Shown one piece after another: positions 24,500-33,898 of a stretch of 64,000 bases of DNA (the stretch's first letter is position 1; each line of letters begins with the position of its first letter). The position numbers and the translations under genes were made by a program. This DNA is from Actinoplanes sichuanensis (GTDB lineage: Bacteria; Actinomycetota; Actinomycetes; Mycobacteriales; Micromonosporaceae): assembly GCF_033097365.1 (NCBI RefSeq), contig NZ_AP028461.1, forward strand, positions 1,612,001-1,676,000, in the 5' to 3' direction. The notes beneath the pieces were generated by a model, which did not search any database, had not been told where the DNA came from, and was given only the letters and a program-made list of their open reading frames with translations.

Positions 24500-25495
24500 G
24501 TGATGAGCGACGCCGACGGTGACCGCGCGACGATGGCCGAGATCGCCCACGCCGCGGGGGTTTCGCTGGCCACCGTTTCGAAAGTGTGGAACGGGCGTTC
24601 CGACGTCTCCGACCGGACCCGGGAGCGGGTCGAGGAAGTGCTGCGGGTGCACGGCTACCGTGGGCGGCGGGCCTGGGCGGCCGAGCCCGCCGGCACGATC
24701 GACGTGATCTTCTCGGAGATCGACTGTGCCTGGGAGGGCGAGCATCTGCGCGGCATCGAGGCGGCCGGGCACGAGGCCGGGGTCCGGATCGTGGTGTCGT
24801 CGCTCGATCGGGGGGAGACGGCTCGGCGGCAGCTGCTGCAGCGGCTGCGAGCCGGGCGTACCGATGGGGCGATTCTGGCGACGCTGACCGCCGCCGGGCC
24901 GCTGGTGACGGCGTTGGGCAGGCTGAACGTTCCGGTGGTGGCGCTCGATCCGGCCTGCCGGACGGCCGGGGACCTGCTCAGTGTGGACGCCGCGAACTTC
25001 GCCGGGGCACGGGCGGCCACCGCCCATCTGCTCGGGCTGGGGCATCGGCGGATCGGGTTGATCGCCGGACTGGCCGAGCTGATGTGCAGCCGAGCCCGGC
25101 TCGACGGGTTTCTCGCCGCGCACGACGACGCCGGGCTGTCGCCCGATCCGGAGCTGATCGTGCGCGGGGAGTTCGACTTTCCCTCCGGGATGGCGGTCGG
25201 CGGACGGCTACTGGATCGGGATGCGCCGCCGACGGCGATCTTCGCGATGAGCGACTTCATGGCGATCGGGGTCTACGAGGCCGCTCGGATTCGCGGGGTG
25301 TCCGTTCCGGATCAGTTGAGTGTGGTCGGGTTCGACGACCTGCCGGGCGCTCGGTGGGCGGCACCGCCGTTGACCACCGTCCGCCAGCCGCTGCGGGAGA
25401 TGGGGGCGCTCGCCGTGCGCAGCGCACTCGGGCTGGCCGAGGGCGGCGTCCTCGCCACCGAGCTGGTGGTGCGGGAGAGCACCGCGCCGGTCTAG
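24500..25495 (+). CDS. LacI family transcriptional regulator
   Basis: A 331-residue repressor. The N-terminal helix-turn-helix TMAEIAHAAGVSLATVSKVWNG and hinge region are followed by a periplasmic-binding-protein-like sugar domain (~60-331; ATAHLLGLGHRRIGLIAG, IFAMSDFMAIGVYEAARIRG, LSVVGFDDLPGARW). GTG 24500 or ATG 24503 follows GAGAGGGG. No sugar gene lies adjacent except a ThuA-like gene convergent to its 3' end. The CebR-like boxes elsewhere in the window need not be its targets. Confidence 0.9.
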   Translation: MMSDADGDRATMAEIAHAAGVSLATVSKVWNGRSDVSDRTRERVEEVLRVHGYRGRRAWAAEPAGTIDVIFSEIDCAWEGEHLRGIEAAGHEAGVRIVVSSLDRGETARRQLLQRLRAGRTDGAILATLTAAGPLVTALGRLNVPVVALDPACRTAGDLLSVDAANFAGARAATAHLLGLGHRRIGLIAGLAELMCSRARLDGFLAAHDDAGLSPDPELIVRGEFDFPSGMAVGGRLLDRDAPPTAIFAMSDFMAIGVYEAARIRGVSVPDQLSVVGFDDLPGARWAAPPLTTVRQPLREMGALAVRSALGLAEGGVLATELVVRESTAPV

Positions 25496-26145
25496 GTGAC
25501 CACCGGCGTCGCGGCCCAGAGCAGGCCGCGTTCGGTGAGCGTCCGGGTCTGGGGGATCCGCAGGTCGGCGGGGGAGTGGCCGAGCGTGGAGACGAATACC
25601 CGGCCGCGGCCGAAACGGCGGATCCAGACGACCGGCATGACCACACCGGCGGTGTCGGGTTCGTCGTGGCCGCCGTCGAACGTGGTGGTGGCCAGGACCT
25701 CCAGGCTCGGGTCGACGTGACAGTAGTACTGCTCGGTGTGCACCCGGAACGAGGTCAGCCCGGCCGTGATCGGGTGTGTGCCGGTGAAGTCGACGGTGTG
25801 GTCGATCAGGCCGCCCGGGTGGTGCAGGAACCGGCCGCCGACCATGTACTGGTAGCGGGCCGCCGCATACCCGAACGCGAGGACACCGCCGTGCCAGCCG
25901 GCGAATCCGGCGCCCGCCCGGACCCGGTCGACCAGGCCGTTCTCCTGTTCGGCGGTGAGGTCGCCACGGGTCCAGCACTGGATGATCAGGTCGGTGGCGT
26001 CCAGGACGGCCCGGTCGGTGTAGACGTCGAGGGTTTCGGCGACGGTGATCGTCGCGCCGTGTGACTCGAGGAGTTCGCGGAACAGTTCGGTGCAGACCAC
26101 CGGCTGATGGCCGTCCCAGCCGCCGCGCACGATCAGAACGTTCAT
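25492..26145 (-). CDS. ThuA-like domain protein
   Basis: A 217-residue protein of the ThuA (trehalose utilisation) family, a class-I glutamine-amidotransferase-like fold. MNVLIVRGGWDGHQP opens the first strand, and GFAGWHGGVLAFG, YQYMVGGRFLHHPGG and FVSTLGHSPADLRIPQT are family blocks. The biochemical role of the family is poorly known but linked to sugar metabolism. The stop overlaps the convergent LacI stop by 4 bp. Confidence 0.82.
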   Translation of the reverse strand: MNVLIVRGGWDGHQPVVCTELFRELLESHGATITVAETLDVYTDRAVLDATDLIIQCWTRGDLTAEQENGLVDRVRAGAGFAGWHGGVLAFGYAAARYQYMVGGRFLHHPGGLIDHTVDFTGTHPITAGLTSFRVHTEQYYCHVDPSLEVLATTTFDGGHDEPDTAGVVMPVVWIRRFGRGRVFVSTLGHSPADLRIPQTRTLTERGLLWAATPVVT

Positions 26146-26433
26146 GAGTCTCGATCATGCCGCATGGGAGGTCGGAAGGCGTACCGGACGGCGGCGGGAG
26201 CGGGGGAGCAGCGAAACGAGAGAGGAGTGAGAGCGCGGCCCGGCATGATGGGCGGACGCTGCGCCGCGAGGTGCGGTGGGGGCCGGCCCGCTGCCCACGG
26301 GGACCCTTCGCACGACCGGAGCCGAGCAGGTGGGGACCCGCTCGCGTATCGCGTAGACGGCCCGGGAGTGTGTCGAGGGTGGCAGGCCGGTCCGCCCCCA
26401 CCGGTGGCCGATGGAGGTCTACAGTGGCCGACC

Positions 26434-29247
26434 GTGCGCTACCGCATCCTCGGGCCGCTCTCCGTCATGGACGGCGAGCGGCAGGTGACGGCCGGTCGGG
26501 ACCGGACCGTGCTCGCCATGCTGCTGCTGCGCCCGAACCGGATCGTCGCGCTCAGCGAGCTGGCCGAGGCGGTGTGGGGGCCGCGGCCGCCCGCGACGGC
26601 ACGTAACCAGCTGCAGAACTGCGTCTCCCGGCTGCGGCGGGTGCTGCCGGCCGACGCGATCCTCACCGATCCGGCCGGCTACGGGATCCAGGCCGGGCCG
26701 GCCGACCTGGACAGTGTGGTCTTCATGCGGCTCGTCGCGGCCGCACGGGCCTCCTCCGACGAGTACGCCGCGCGGACGGCGTACCGGATGGGATTGGATC
26801 TGTGGCGCGGCGAAGCCTGCGCCGGAATCGACGCGCCGCCGGTCCGTCAGGCCGCCGCGGCGCTCGACGAGGAGCACACCCTCGCGGTCGAGGACTGGGT
26901 CGATCTGGAGCTGGCCGACGGCCGCGCCGAAGACCTGGTGGCCGAGCTGGCGTCGCTGGTGGCGCGGTTCCCGCTGCGTGAGCGGCTGCGCGGCCGGCTG
27001 ATGCTGGCGCTGCACGGCGCCGGCCGGCCGAACGACGCGCTCGCCGAATTCCATCGGGCGTCCGACACGCTGCGTGACGAACTGGGCATGGAACCCGGCG
27101 AGAATCTACAGGCGGCGCACCGGGAGATCCTGTCCGGCACGGTTTCCGTCACTCACCGTCCGATCCGATGCCTTCCGCGTACGGTCGTCGACTTCACCGG
27201 TCGACATGAGGTTCTGACGCGTCTACAAACCGGGGTGTTCGCCACGGATCCCGCCGTGGTGGCGGTCGACGGGATGCCCGGTTCGGGCAAGACGACCCTG
27301 GCCCTGCACCTGGCCACGCTGGTCGGCGACGGTTTCCCCGATGCCCATCTCTTCGTCGACCTGCACGGGCACAGCGAACAGGTCCCGCTGGATCCGTCCG
27401 CCGCCCTGCAGGTGCTGTTGCGTCAGCTCGGTCTGCCCGCCGACGACATCCCCGCCGACCAGGCCGACCGGGCCGCCCGCTGGCGGGCCGAAGCCGGCCG
27501 CCGTCGGCTGCTGGTGGTCCTCGACGACGCCGCGTCGGTCGCCCAGGTCGTCGGCCTGCTGCCGGGCACCCCGGGCAGCCTGACCGTGGTGACCAGCCGT
27601 CGTCGCCTGCACGGGCTGCCCGGCGGGCACCGCGAGTCGCTGCCGCTGCTGGCCACCGGTGAGGCGGTGGCGCTGCTGGAACGGATCGCCGGAGACCGGG
27701 TGCGGGCCGAACCGGAGGCGGCGGCCGACGTGGTCCGGCGCTGCGGCGGCCTGCCGCTGGCGGTCCGACTGGCCGGGTCACGGCTCGCGCACCGGCCCCG
27801 CTGGCGGGTCGCCGACCTGCTGGCCCGGCTGACCACGGCGGCCCTGCCCGAACTGGCGGTGGAGAACCGTACCGTGATCGGCGCGTTCGCCCTGTCCTAC
27901 GCCGACCTCAGCGCCCCCGCGCAACTGCTGTTCCGGCTGCTCGGCGCCCATCCCGGCACGACCGTCGACGCGCTCGCCGCGGCCGCCCTGACCGGATTCC
28001 CGCTCGCCGACGGGACGGCACTGCTGGCCGAACTGGCCGATGCCCGGCTCGTCGACGAACCCGAACCGGGCGTCTACCGGCTGCACGAGCTGCTGCGTGA
28101 GTACGCGGCCGCGCTGCCCGGCCCGACCGGGGCGGCCGTGCTCGGAGTGCTCAACCTGGAGACGCACGCGCTGATGGCGACGATGACCGAGTCGTACCGC
28201 CGGTTCGTCGAACGTGATCTGGAGGCGATGCCGCTGCTGCGTCCCGACCTGGTCCGTGCGGTCGGCGATCCGGCCGGCCGGCTCGAACGGGTCCGCGGTG
28301 ACCTGCCCCGATATCTGGACGCCGCGGTCCGGGCCGGACAACCGCACTACGCCTGGTGGATTCCCCGGGCCGCCTGGTACGCCCTCTACTACCGCGGCTA
28401 CAACGACGACGTGGCCGCCCTCAACGAACGGGGGCTGACCGCCGCCCGTGAGCACGGCGACGACGAGGCGCTGGCGCAGATGTCCAACCTGGTGGCGTCC
28501 TCGCATTACCGGGCCGGGTCGTACGAGAAGGCGCTGCAGCACCTGCGGCTGGGCATCGAGATCCGGCGGCGGCAGCGGAACCTGCGGGCGTTGTCGGTGC
28601 TCACCGGCAACCTGGCCGCCCTGCACGTGGCCATGGAACGGTTCACCGACGCGGTCGACGCCGGACTGGAGTGCCTGCGGTTGCGCAGCCTCGCCCGGAT
28701 GCGGGTCGGCCCACCGGTCACCATGCAGCTGTCGATCGCCTACCAGCGGCTCGGTCGGTGGCGCGAGGCGCTGCGGATGGATCGGCTCGGGCTGCTCGGC
28801 GCTCTACGTCCGGGTGACGAGCACCTGCGGGCCGGGTCGCTGGTCGGCATCCAGCGCAGCCGGAGGGCGCTCGGCGAGCTCAGCCCACAGGCCGCCGAAC
28901 GCTATCTCGAGGTGGCGCTGCGGATGGCCGTCCGGCAGGGGCTGGTCCTGTTCGAGGCGGAGACCCGGGTGGAGATCGGCAACGTCCTGACCGAGCAGCG
29001 ACGGTACGGCGAGGCGCTCGACCAGCATCGCCGGGCGCTGGAGGTGGCCCGACGGGCGGGTGAGGTCAACGACGAGGCGGACTTCCGGCACGACTACGCG
29101 ACCACGCTGCTCCGGTCCGGCGACGTGGTGGCGGCCCGTGCCGAGTACGAACGGTCCCTCGCGGCGGCCCGGAAGCGGCGGCAGCCGTACGCGGTGGCCA
29201 GAGCTACGGCGAGTCTCGCCCGATGTGGTGTTGCCCAGCCCGGATAA
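26434..29247 (+). CDS. AfsR/SARP-type regulator with NB-ARC and TPR domains
   Basis: A 937-residue multidomain activator. The order is an OmpR-like DNA-binding domain (~1-95, starting RYRILGPLSVMDG), a bacterial transcriptional activator domain (~100-245), an NB-ARC ATPase (~270-600; Walker A DGMPGSGKTTLALHL, LLVVLDDAAS, CGGLPLAVRLAG), and TPR-like helices to the C-terminus. Such proteins switch on secondary-metabolite or stress genes. GTG 26434 matches the usual family N-terminus; longer in-frame extension upstream is low-complexity. No biosynthetic cluster is visible nearby, so the target may be the membrane gene just downstream (9 bp) or distant genes. The 288 bp upstream hold no gene I can support. 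Confidence 0.88.
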   Translation: MRYRILGPLSVMDGERQVTAGRDRTVLAMLLLRPNRIVALSELAEAVWGPRPPATARNQLQNCVSRLRRVLPADAILTDPAGYGIQAGPADLDSVVFMRLVAAARASSDEYAARTAYRMGLDLWRGEACAGIDAPPVRQAAAALDEEHTLAVEDWVDLELADGRAEDLVAELASLVARFPLRERLRGRLMLALHGAGRPNDALAEFHRASDTLRDELGMEPGENLQAAHREILSGTVSVTHRPIRCLPRTVVDFTGRHEVLTRLQTGVFATDPAVVAVDGMPGSGKTTLALHLATLVGDGFPDAHLFVDLHGHSEQVPLDPSAALQVLLRQLGLPADDIPADQADRAARWRAEAGRRRLLVVLDDAASVAQVVGLLPGTPGSLTVVTSRRRLHGLPGGHRESLPLLATGEAVALLERIAGDRVRAEPEAAADVVRRCGGLPLAVRLAGSRLAHRPRWRVADLLARLTTAALPELAVENRTVIGAFALSYADLSAPAQLLFRLLGAHPGTTVDALAAAALTGFPLADGTALLAELADARLVDEPEPGVYRLHELLREYAAALPGPTGAAVLGVLNLETHALMATMTESYRRFVERDLEAMPLLRPDLVRAVGDPAGRLERVRGDLPRYLDAAVRAGQPHYAWWIPRAAWYALYYRGYNDDVAALNERGLTAAREHGDDEALAQMSNLVASSHYRAGSYEKALQHLRLGIEIRRRQRNLRALSVLTGNLAALHVAMERFTDAVDAGLECLRLRSLARMRVGPPVTMQLSIAYQRLGRWREALRMDRLGLLGALRPGDEHLRAGSLVGIQRSRRALGELSPQAAERYLEVALRMAVRQGLVLFEAETRVEIGNVLTEQRRYGEALDQHRRALEVARRAGEVNDEADFRHDYATTLLRSGDVVAARAEYERSLAAARKRRQPYAVARATASLARCGVAQPG

Positions 29248-29250
29248 TAT
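29245..29250 (+). promoter_or_regulatory. Putative -10 box for a leaderless transcript
   Basis: TAATAT ends 7 bp before the ATG at 29257, the spacing expected when transcription starts on the initiation codon. It lies in a short AT-rich island (GGATAATATGGACATATGG). No confident -35 is seen. Confidence 0.45.
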
Positions 29251-29256
29251 GGACAT

Positions 29257-31503
29257 ATGGTAGCTATTCGGCCGGTGGTCGAACTGCGGGTGCATGGCGT
29301 GGGCGGCGCCTCACCGGACGCTCTGCTCGGCACGACCGCCCATCGACAGGTGTGGGGCGATCGGATCGCCGGGTTCTACGCGGCCGACTCCGAGGTGCGC
29401 GGGCGGCGCGTCGAGGCGTACTGCTGGGGTGGCATGACCTCCCGCAGCAGCGCCCGGGTGCTGTGGTTGCTGCTGTTCCCGTTCATGCTGGCCAACGTCG
29501 CGGGCTGGACCTGTTCGGCCCGGGTCCGCCGGGACCGGTGGATGTTCGCGGTCCATCGGGCGTGCGGGCGGCTGGCGGCGCTGGCGGTCACCCTCAACCT
29601 GCTGCTGATCGCCGCGATGGCCGCCATGGACGTCTGGGCGTACCAGTTCTGCGATCAGCAACGGCCCGATTCGTCGACCGGGCTCAAGTGGGTGCTGAAT
29701 CTGCCGGCCGGTCTGGAGCCGGGCCCGCGCGTCGTCCTCGGTGCCGCCTTGGTGCTGGCGAACCTCCTGGTGATCGCGCTGCTGGCCGACCGGACCCGCA
29801 GCCGGTACGAGGACGTCACTCCGGTCGGTGCGCCGGTCCGCGAACCGGTGCGGGGGAGCGCGGCGGCGTTGCCGGACGGCGTCGGCGATCCGCGGTTCTA
29901 CGACGGTCAGTGCACGGTGTGGCGGCTGGCCCGCCTGCACCTGAGCGCCGGGGTGGCCTGGCTGGCCCTGTTGCTGGCCTGGATCGGTCGCGACGATCGG
30001 CTCGACTTCTGGCTGGTGGGCCTGGCGGGTGCGGTGCTCGTCGCGGCGACCGTGCTGATCGCCTGCGAGGCGGCCGGTGACCGGTTGACCCTGCCGTTGA
30101 CCGGTGCGGCGGCGCTGCTGCTGGTCGTCGTCGCGGTATGGGTGTGGACGGCGGATGTGATCAAGGAGAAGACCTCTCATCTGCAGCACATGCGGGAGGC
30201 CGTCCTGGCCACGTTCGCCCTGATCGGCGTCCTGGTGGTCGCACGAGTGCTCGTCATGCCGCTGATCGTGCTGCTGCGGCGGCTCGGGTTCCGCCGTGGG
30301 GTGGCCGACGGGCCTCCGGTGGACCGGAAGTGGCGGGCGGCCCCGTTCATGGTCGCCGTGCTCAGCGTCCTGAGCATCAACGCCGTCGGGCTCGGCAGCC
30401 TGATCGCCATCGGCAAGAGCCTCGGTCCAGTGGTCTGGGAACTCGAGCACTCCGGCGACGAGTTGGCCATGTTCCCGTTCCTGCCGGCGGTCGTCCCGTG
30501 GCTCACCCTGGCTCCGCTCGCGGTGGTGGCGGTGTTCCTGCTGGCCGAACTGCTGCGGTGCGCGCTCGCCGGACGGGACCGGAACACCGGGCCGGTCGTG
30601 GCGGAGTACACCGGGCGGGCCGACGCCGATCCTCCGCCGGAGCCGCCCTGGGACGTGTGGCGCCGTAGTGCCCTGCCGAATCCCGGCATGTCGGCGTACC
30701 GCCGCGAGCAGGCATCGCGATGGATCCGCTCGATCGCCCGAGCCCGGAAGACGGCCACCTTCGCCGCGGACATCCGTTACCTGACGGCCGGAACCGTGCT
30801 GGTCGCCCTGCCGCTCCCGGCCCTTTACGTGCTGGGGGTCAAGGAGCTCCCGGACATCGCCGAAAACCTGGCCGTCGGGTTGGCCGTGATGATCCCGAGC
30901 GCCGGGGTCCTGCTGCTGCGCTGGGGCTGGCGACGACCCGGCGCCCGCCGGTGGCTCGGCGTCCTGTGGGACGTCGGCACCTTCTGGCCACGAGCCTTCC
31001 ACCCCTTCGCCCCGCCGTGTTACGCCGAACGAGCAGTCCCCGACCTGCAGCGCCGGATCCGCTGGCTGCGCGACAACGGCAACCAGGTGGTGCTGGTCGG
31101 CCACAGCCAGGGCAGTGTCCTGGCGGCCACCGCTCTGGCCCAGCAGCCCGATACGGACACCGTCCTGATCACCTTCGGCTCCCCGTTGACCTCGCTCTAC
31201 GGCTGGGGGTTCCCCGCCTACATCAACGGCGACCTGTGCGGCCGAATCAAGGGGGAGTGGATCAACTTCTCCTACCGCACCGACTACATCGGCGGCCCGG
31301 TCGGCTGCGGCGGCGTCGACATTCCGCTGCCGGACCCGGCGACCTCCTGGTACATCGCCGGGGAGCCGCTGCCGCCGATGCGCCGTCACACCGGCTACTG
31401 GTCCGACGACGCGATGTGGGCCCACATCGACGAGACGGTGGCCAAGCGTCTCGTCGACGGCCCGACGCCGATCACGCCGGGACCGGTTCACTCTCCGGTG
31501 TGA
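29257..31503 (+). CDS. Large membrane protein with split alpha/beta-hydrolase motifs
   Basis: A 748-residue protein with about eight to ten membrane helices in the middle. The N-terminus VVELRVHGVGGASPD looks like the first strand and oxyanion HG motif of a lipase. The C-terminal ~130 residues contain QVVLVGHSQGSVLAATAL, a GHSQG nucleophile elbow with Ser, followed by TFGSPLTSLYGWGFP. The hydrolase halves therefore appear separated by a membrane insertion. A lipase or acyl hydrolase at the membrane is plausible, but the full triad cannot be assigned. It lies 9 bp after the SARP gene and overlaps the convergent MFS gene by 32 bp. Confidence 0.65.
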   Translation: MVAIRPVVELRVHGVGGASPDALLGTTAHRQVWGDRIAGFYAADSEVRGRRVEAYCWGGMTSRSSARVLWLLLFPFMLANVAGWTCSARVRRDRWMFAVHRACGRLAALAVTLNLLLIAAMAAMDVWAYQFCDQQRPDSSTGLKWVLNLPAGLEPGPRVVLGAALVLANLLVIALLADRTRSRYEDVTPVGAPVREPVRGSAAALPDGVGDPRFYDGQCTVWRLARLHLSAGVAWLALLLAWIGRDDRLDFWLVGLAGAVLVAATVLIACEAAGDRLTLPLTGAAALLLVVVAVWVWTADVIKEKTSHLQHMREAVLATFALIGVLVVARVLVMPLIVLLRRLGFRRGVADGPPVDRKWRAAPFMVAVLSVLSINAVGLGSLIAIGKSLGPVVWELEHSGDELAMFPFLPAVVPWLTLAPLAVVAVFLLAELLRCALAGRDRNTGPVVAEYTGRADADPPPEPPWDVWRRSALPNPGMSAYRREQASRWIRSIARARKTATFAADIRYLTAGTVLVALPLPALYVLGVKELPDIAENLAVGLAVMIPSAGVLLLRWGWRRPGARRWLGVLWDVGTFWPRAFHPFAPPCYAERAVPDLQRRIRWLRDNGNQVVLVGHSQGSVLAATALAQQPDTDTVLITFGSPLTSLYGWGFPAYINGDLCGRIKGEWINFSYRTDYIGGPVGCGGVDIPLPDPATSWYIAGEPLPPMRRHTGYWSDDAMWAHIDETVAKRLVDGPTPITPGPVHSPV

Positions 31504-32899
31504 CCTCGGCCGGGGCGGGTGCCGCCGCCCGTCCCGGGACCAGCAGGGACACCCCGAAGGCGGCCGCGCTCGCCACCGCCAGCAGCAGGAACGACATGGT
31601 GTAGCCGGTCTCCGCGGGCAGCCCGTGCGCCCCCGGATGGGCGGTGACGATCGCGCTGACCAGGGCGGTGCCGATCGACGCGCCGATGGTGCGGATGTTG
31701 GTGTTCATGCCGCTGGCCGCGCCGGTCTGGTGCCGCGGGACGCTCTGCACGATCAGGTTGATCATCGACGAGTAGATCAGCCCGAGACCGATGCCGAACA
31801 CCGCGGCGGCCAGCGAGACCGTCCATTTCTGATCGTGGGCCAGCGCCAGGACGAGACAGGCCGTGGTGCCCATCGCCGAACCCCACAGCAGCTGCGCCTT
31901 GTTGCTCACCCACCGGGTCAGCGGGCCGCTCAGCGACCCGAAGACCGCCATCGCCACCAGCATCGGGGCCATCAGCAGGCCGGCTTCCGTGACGGTGGCG
32001 CCGAACCCGTACCCGGAAGCCGCCGGAACCTGCATGAGTTGCGGCAGGAACGCGAACACCCCGAACATCGCGGCGCCGAACAGCATGGCGGCCAGGTTGG
32101 TGGTCCAGACCGCGGGCAGGCGCATCATCCGCATGTCGATCAACGGCTCGGCGGCGCGCAACTCGGCCGCCATCCATCCGACCAGCAAGGCGATGGCCAG
32201 GGCGAACAATCCGAGGGTACGGCCGGAGCCCCATCCCCAGACGGCGCCCTTACTGAGTGGCAGCAGCAGTGCGACGAGCCAGCCCGCCAGCAGGATCGCC
32301 GACCCGATGTTGATCCGCCCCGGGCTGCGTACCGGTGAAGCGGGGACGACCCGCCAGGCCACGACGCCGACGACCGTCACCACGGCCATCGGGATCCAGA
32401 AGAGCCAGCGCCAGTCGAGGAACCCGACGATCGGCCCGGCCAGCACGATGCCGACACCGCTGCCGGTGGCGATCACCGCGGCCAGGGTGCCGATCGCGGA
32501 CGCCACCCGGTCCGGCGGGAACTCGTCTCGGATGATCCCGAACGAGACCGGGAAGACGGCCGCGCCGAGCCCTTGCAGCACGCGGGCGGCGATCAGCACG
32601 CCGATGTTCGGGGCGAGTGCGGCGACCAGGCAGCCGAGGGCGATGGCGGCGAGCGCGACGAGCAGGGTGCGGTCCTTGCCGATGATGTCGGCGACCCGGC
32701 CCATCAGCGGGGTGGCCACCGAGGCGGCGAGTAGCCAGGCGGTGAGCACCCAGGTGACCGTGCCGGTGGAGGTGTGCAGGTCCTGCCGGATGGTCGGCAG
32801 GACCGGGGTGAGCAGGCTCTGCATCAGCGCGAACGCGGCAGCGGCCGCGGCCAGTACCGCGAAGGTCGTCCGTGGCTTGGCCTGGTAAAGTCGAGGCAT
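31472..32899 (-). CDS. MFS drug transporter, DHA2 (EmrB/QacA-like) type
   Basis: A 475-residue proton-coupled exporter with about 14 predicted helices. Motif-A-like GRVADIIGKDR lies between helices 2 and 3, and ARVLQGLGAAVFPVSFGIIRDEFPP is the helix 4-5 signature of DHA2 exporters. It is divergent from a TetR gene with a perfect 16-bp palindrome between, so it is probably de-repressed by its drug substrate. It overlaps the convergent membrane-hydrolase gene by 32 bp. Confidence 0.88.
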   Translation of the reverse strand: MPRLYQAKPRTTFAVLAAAAAAFALMQSLLTPVLPTIRQDLHTSTGTVTWVLTAWLLAASVATPLMGRVADIIGKDRTLLVALAAIALGCLVAALAPNIGVLIAARVLQGLGAAVFPVSFGIIRDEFPPDRVASAIGTLAAVIATGSGVGIVLAGPIVGFLDWRWLFWIPMAVVTVVGVVAWRVVPASPVRSPGRINIGSAILLAGWLVALLLPLSKGAVWGWGSGRTLGLFALAIALLVGWMAAELRAAEPLIDMRMMRLPAVWTTNLAAMLFGAAMFGVFAFLPQLMQVPAASGYGFGATVTEAGLLMAPMLVAMAVFGSLSGPLTRWVSNKAQLLWGSAMGTTACLVLALAHDQKWTVSLAAAVFGIGLGLIYSSMINLIVQSVPRHQTGAASGMNTNIRTIGASIGTALVSAIVTAHPGAHGLPAETGYTMSFLLLAVASAAAFGVSLLVPGRAAAPAPAEVTPESEPVPA

Positions 32900-32912
32900 G
32901 CCTCCACATTAC

Positions 32913-32928
32913 CGGAGGCTAGCCTCCG
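32913..32928. promoter_or_regulatory. 16-bp palindromic TetR operator
   Basis: CGGAGGCTAGCCTCCG is a perfect palindrome in the 48-bp gap between the divergent DHA2 exporter (start 32899) and TetR gene (start 32948). Binding there would control both genes. Confidence 0.75.
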
Positions 32929-32947
32929 CTTCGCAAGGGATATTCGG

Positions 32948-33508
32948 ATGACCGAGACGCCGATCACCGTGCGCCGGCCCCAGCGAGCCGACGCCCGGCG
33001 CAACTTCGACGCGCTCCTGGCCGCCGCGCGCGACGCGTTCGCCACCAACGGCGCCGACACGTCACTGGAGGAGATCGCCAAGAAGGCCGGCGTCGGCGTC
33101 GGCACCCTCTACCGCAACTTCCCGACCCGGCAGGACCTGATCGAGGCGGTGTACGTGGAGGAGGTCACCCAGCTCAGCGACGCCGCCGCCGCGGTCGCCG
33201 ACCAGCCACCATGGCCTGCGCTACGTGCCTGGCTGGGCCGTTTCGTCGATTACGTGGCGACCAAGCGCGCCATCATCGACCTGCTCAACCGTGACTCGGA
33301 GATGTTCGGCGCCTGCCGTGCCGTCATGTATGCGGCCGGCGAACCGCTGTTCGACCGGGCCAAGCAGGCCGGCGAGGTCCGCTCCGACGCGGCTTTCGAC
33401 GACGTCCTGCGCCTGGTCTCCGGCTTGAGCTCGGCCGCCTTCGTCGACGACGACCAGCGCCGCCGAGTCCTCGACATCGCCCTGGACGGCCTGCGCCCCC
33501 GCCCGTGA
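32948..33508 (+). CDS. TetR family regulator of the DHA2 exporter
   Basis: A 186-residue repressor with helix-turn-helix at ~18-62 (LLAAARDAFATNGAD, SLEEIAKKAGVGVGTLYRNFPTRQDL). The C-terminal domain (SETRIP-type, with LRAWLGRFVDYVATKRAI) matches TetR proteins commonly found beside MFS exporters. ATG 32948 begins after the palindrome; longer in-frame starts overlap the operator and are rejected. Confidence 0.9.
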   Translation: MTETPITVRRPQRADARRNFDALLAAARDAFATNGADTSLEEIAKKAGVGVGTLYRNFPTRQDLIEAVYVEEVTQLSDAAAAVADQPPWPALRAWLGRFVDYVATKRAIIDLLNRDSEMFGACRAVMYAAGEPLFDRAKQAGEVRSDAAFDDVLRLVSGLSSAAFVDDDQRRRVLDIALDGLRPRP

Positions 33509-33550
33509 AAGGCTCGGAGAAATTGTTTCACGAATAGTTTCCGGAAATGA

Positions 33551-33588
33551 CGAACGGCGGCCCGCTGAACCAGTCGGGCCGCCGTTCG
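33551..33588. terminator. Bidirectional stem-loop between TetR and cold-shock genes
   Basis: A perfect 14-bp stem CGAACGGCGGCCCG (33551-33564) / CGGGCCGCCGTTCG (33575-33588) with a 10-nt loop lies between the convergent TetR gene (ends 33508) and the cold-shock gene (ends 33601). On the minus strand it is followed by a short T-containing stretch. Confidence 0.8.
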
Positions 33589-33600
33589 AAGATATGTGGA

Positions 33601-33804
33601 TCAGATCGTGCGGATGTTCTCCGCCTGCAGGCCCTTCTGGCCCTGGGTGATCTCGAACTCCACCCGCTGGTTCTCCTCGAGGCTGCGGAAGCCGCTCGAC
33701 GAGATCGCGGAGAAGTGGGCGAAGACGTCGGCGCCGCCACCGTCCTGGGCGATGAAGCCGAAGCCCTTGTCGCCGTTGAACCACTTCACGGTACCTGTAA
33801 CCAT
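33601..33804 (-). CDS. cspA: Cold-shock domain protein (CspA family)
   Basis: A 67-residue single-stranded nucleic-acid-binding protein. [21 protein letters not shown] contains RNP1 (KGFGFI), and DVFAHFSAI is RNP2. The length is exactly typical. It acts as an RNA chaperone or antiterminator in the cytoplasm. The 5' region is long and carries a terminator-like hairpin at 33899-33935, suggesting control by RNA structure. Confidence 0.96.
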   Translation of the reverse strand: MVTGTVKWFNGDKGFGFIAQDGGGADVFAHFSAISSSGFRSLEENQRVEFEITQGQKGLQAENIRTI

Positions 33805-33898
33805 TGTCTGCTCCTTCGCAGGCAGCTTGAGCCCGCACTGTGCGGACCAGCACGCCGCGGCGTTGATAACCCGCGCCGGAACGACACGAAAAACGAAA

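Noticed and set aside
24500..25495. The LacI-family gene as CebR itself
   Set aside because: It is not next to cellobiose transport or glucosidase genes, and no CebR-like box lies in front of it. The boxes at 49.3 and 63.0 kb do not prove a link.
26146..26433. N-terminal extension of the SARP regulator
   Set aside because: The frame is open upstream, but the sequence is low-complexity. The family begins at the RYRILGPL segment, matching GTG 26434.
26434..29247. SARP regulator as marker of an antibiotic gene cluster
   Set aside because: No polyketide, peptide-synthetase, terpene-synthase or RiPP genes lie nearby; neighbours are transport and housekeeping-type genes.
29311..31491. 726-codon frame antisense to the membrane hydrolase-like gene
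   Set aside because: Composition is Arg/Gln/Asp-rich with no domain. The plus-strand frame has membrane helices and hydrolase motifs.
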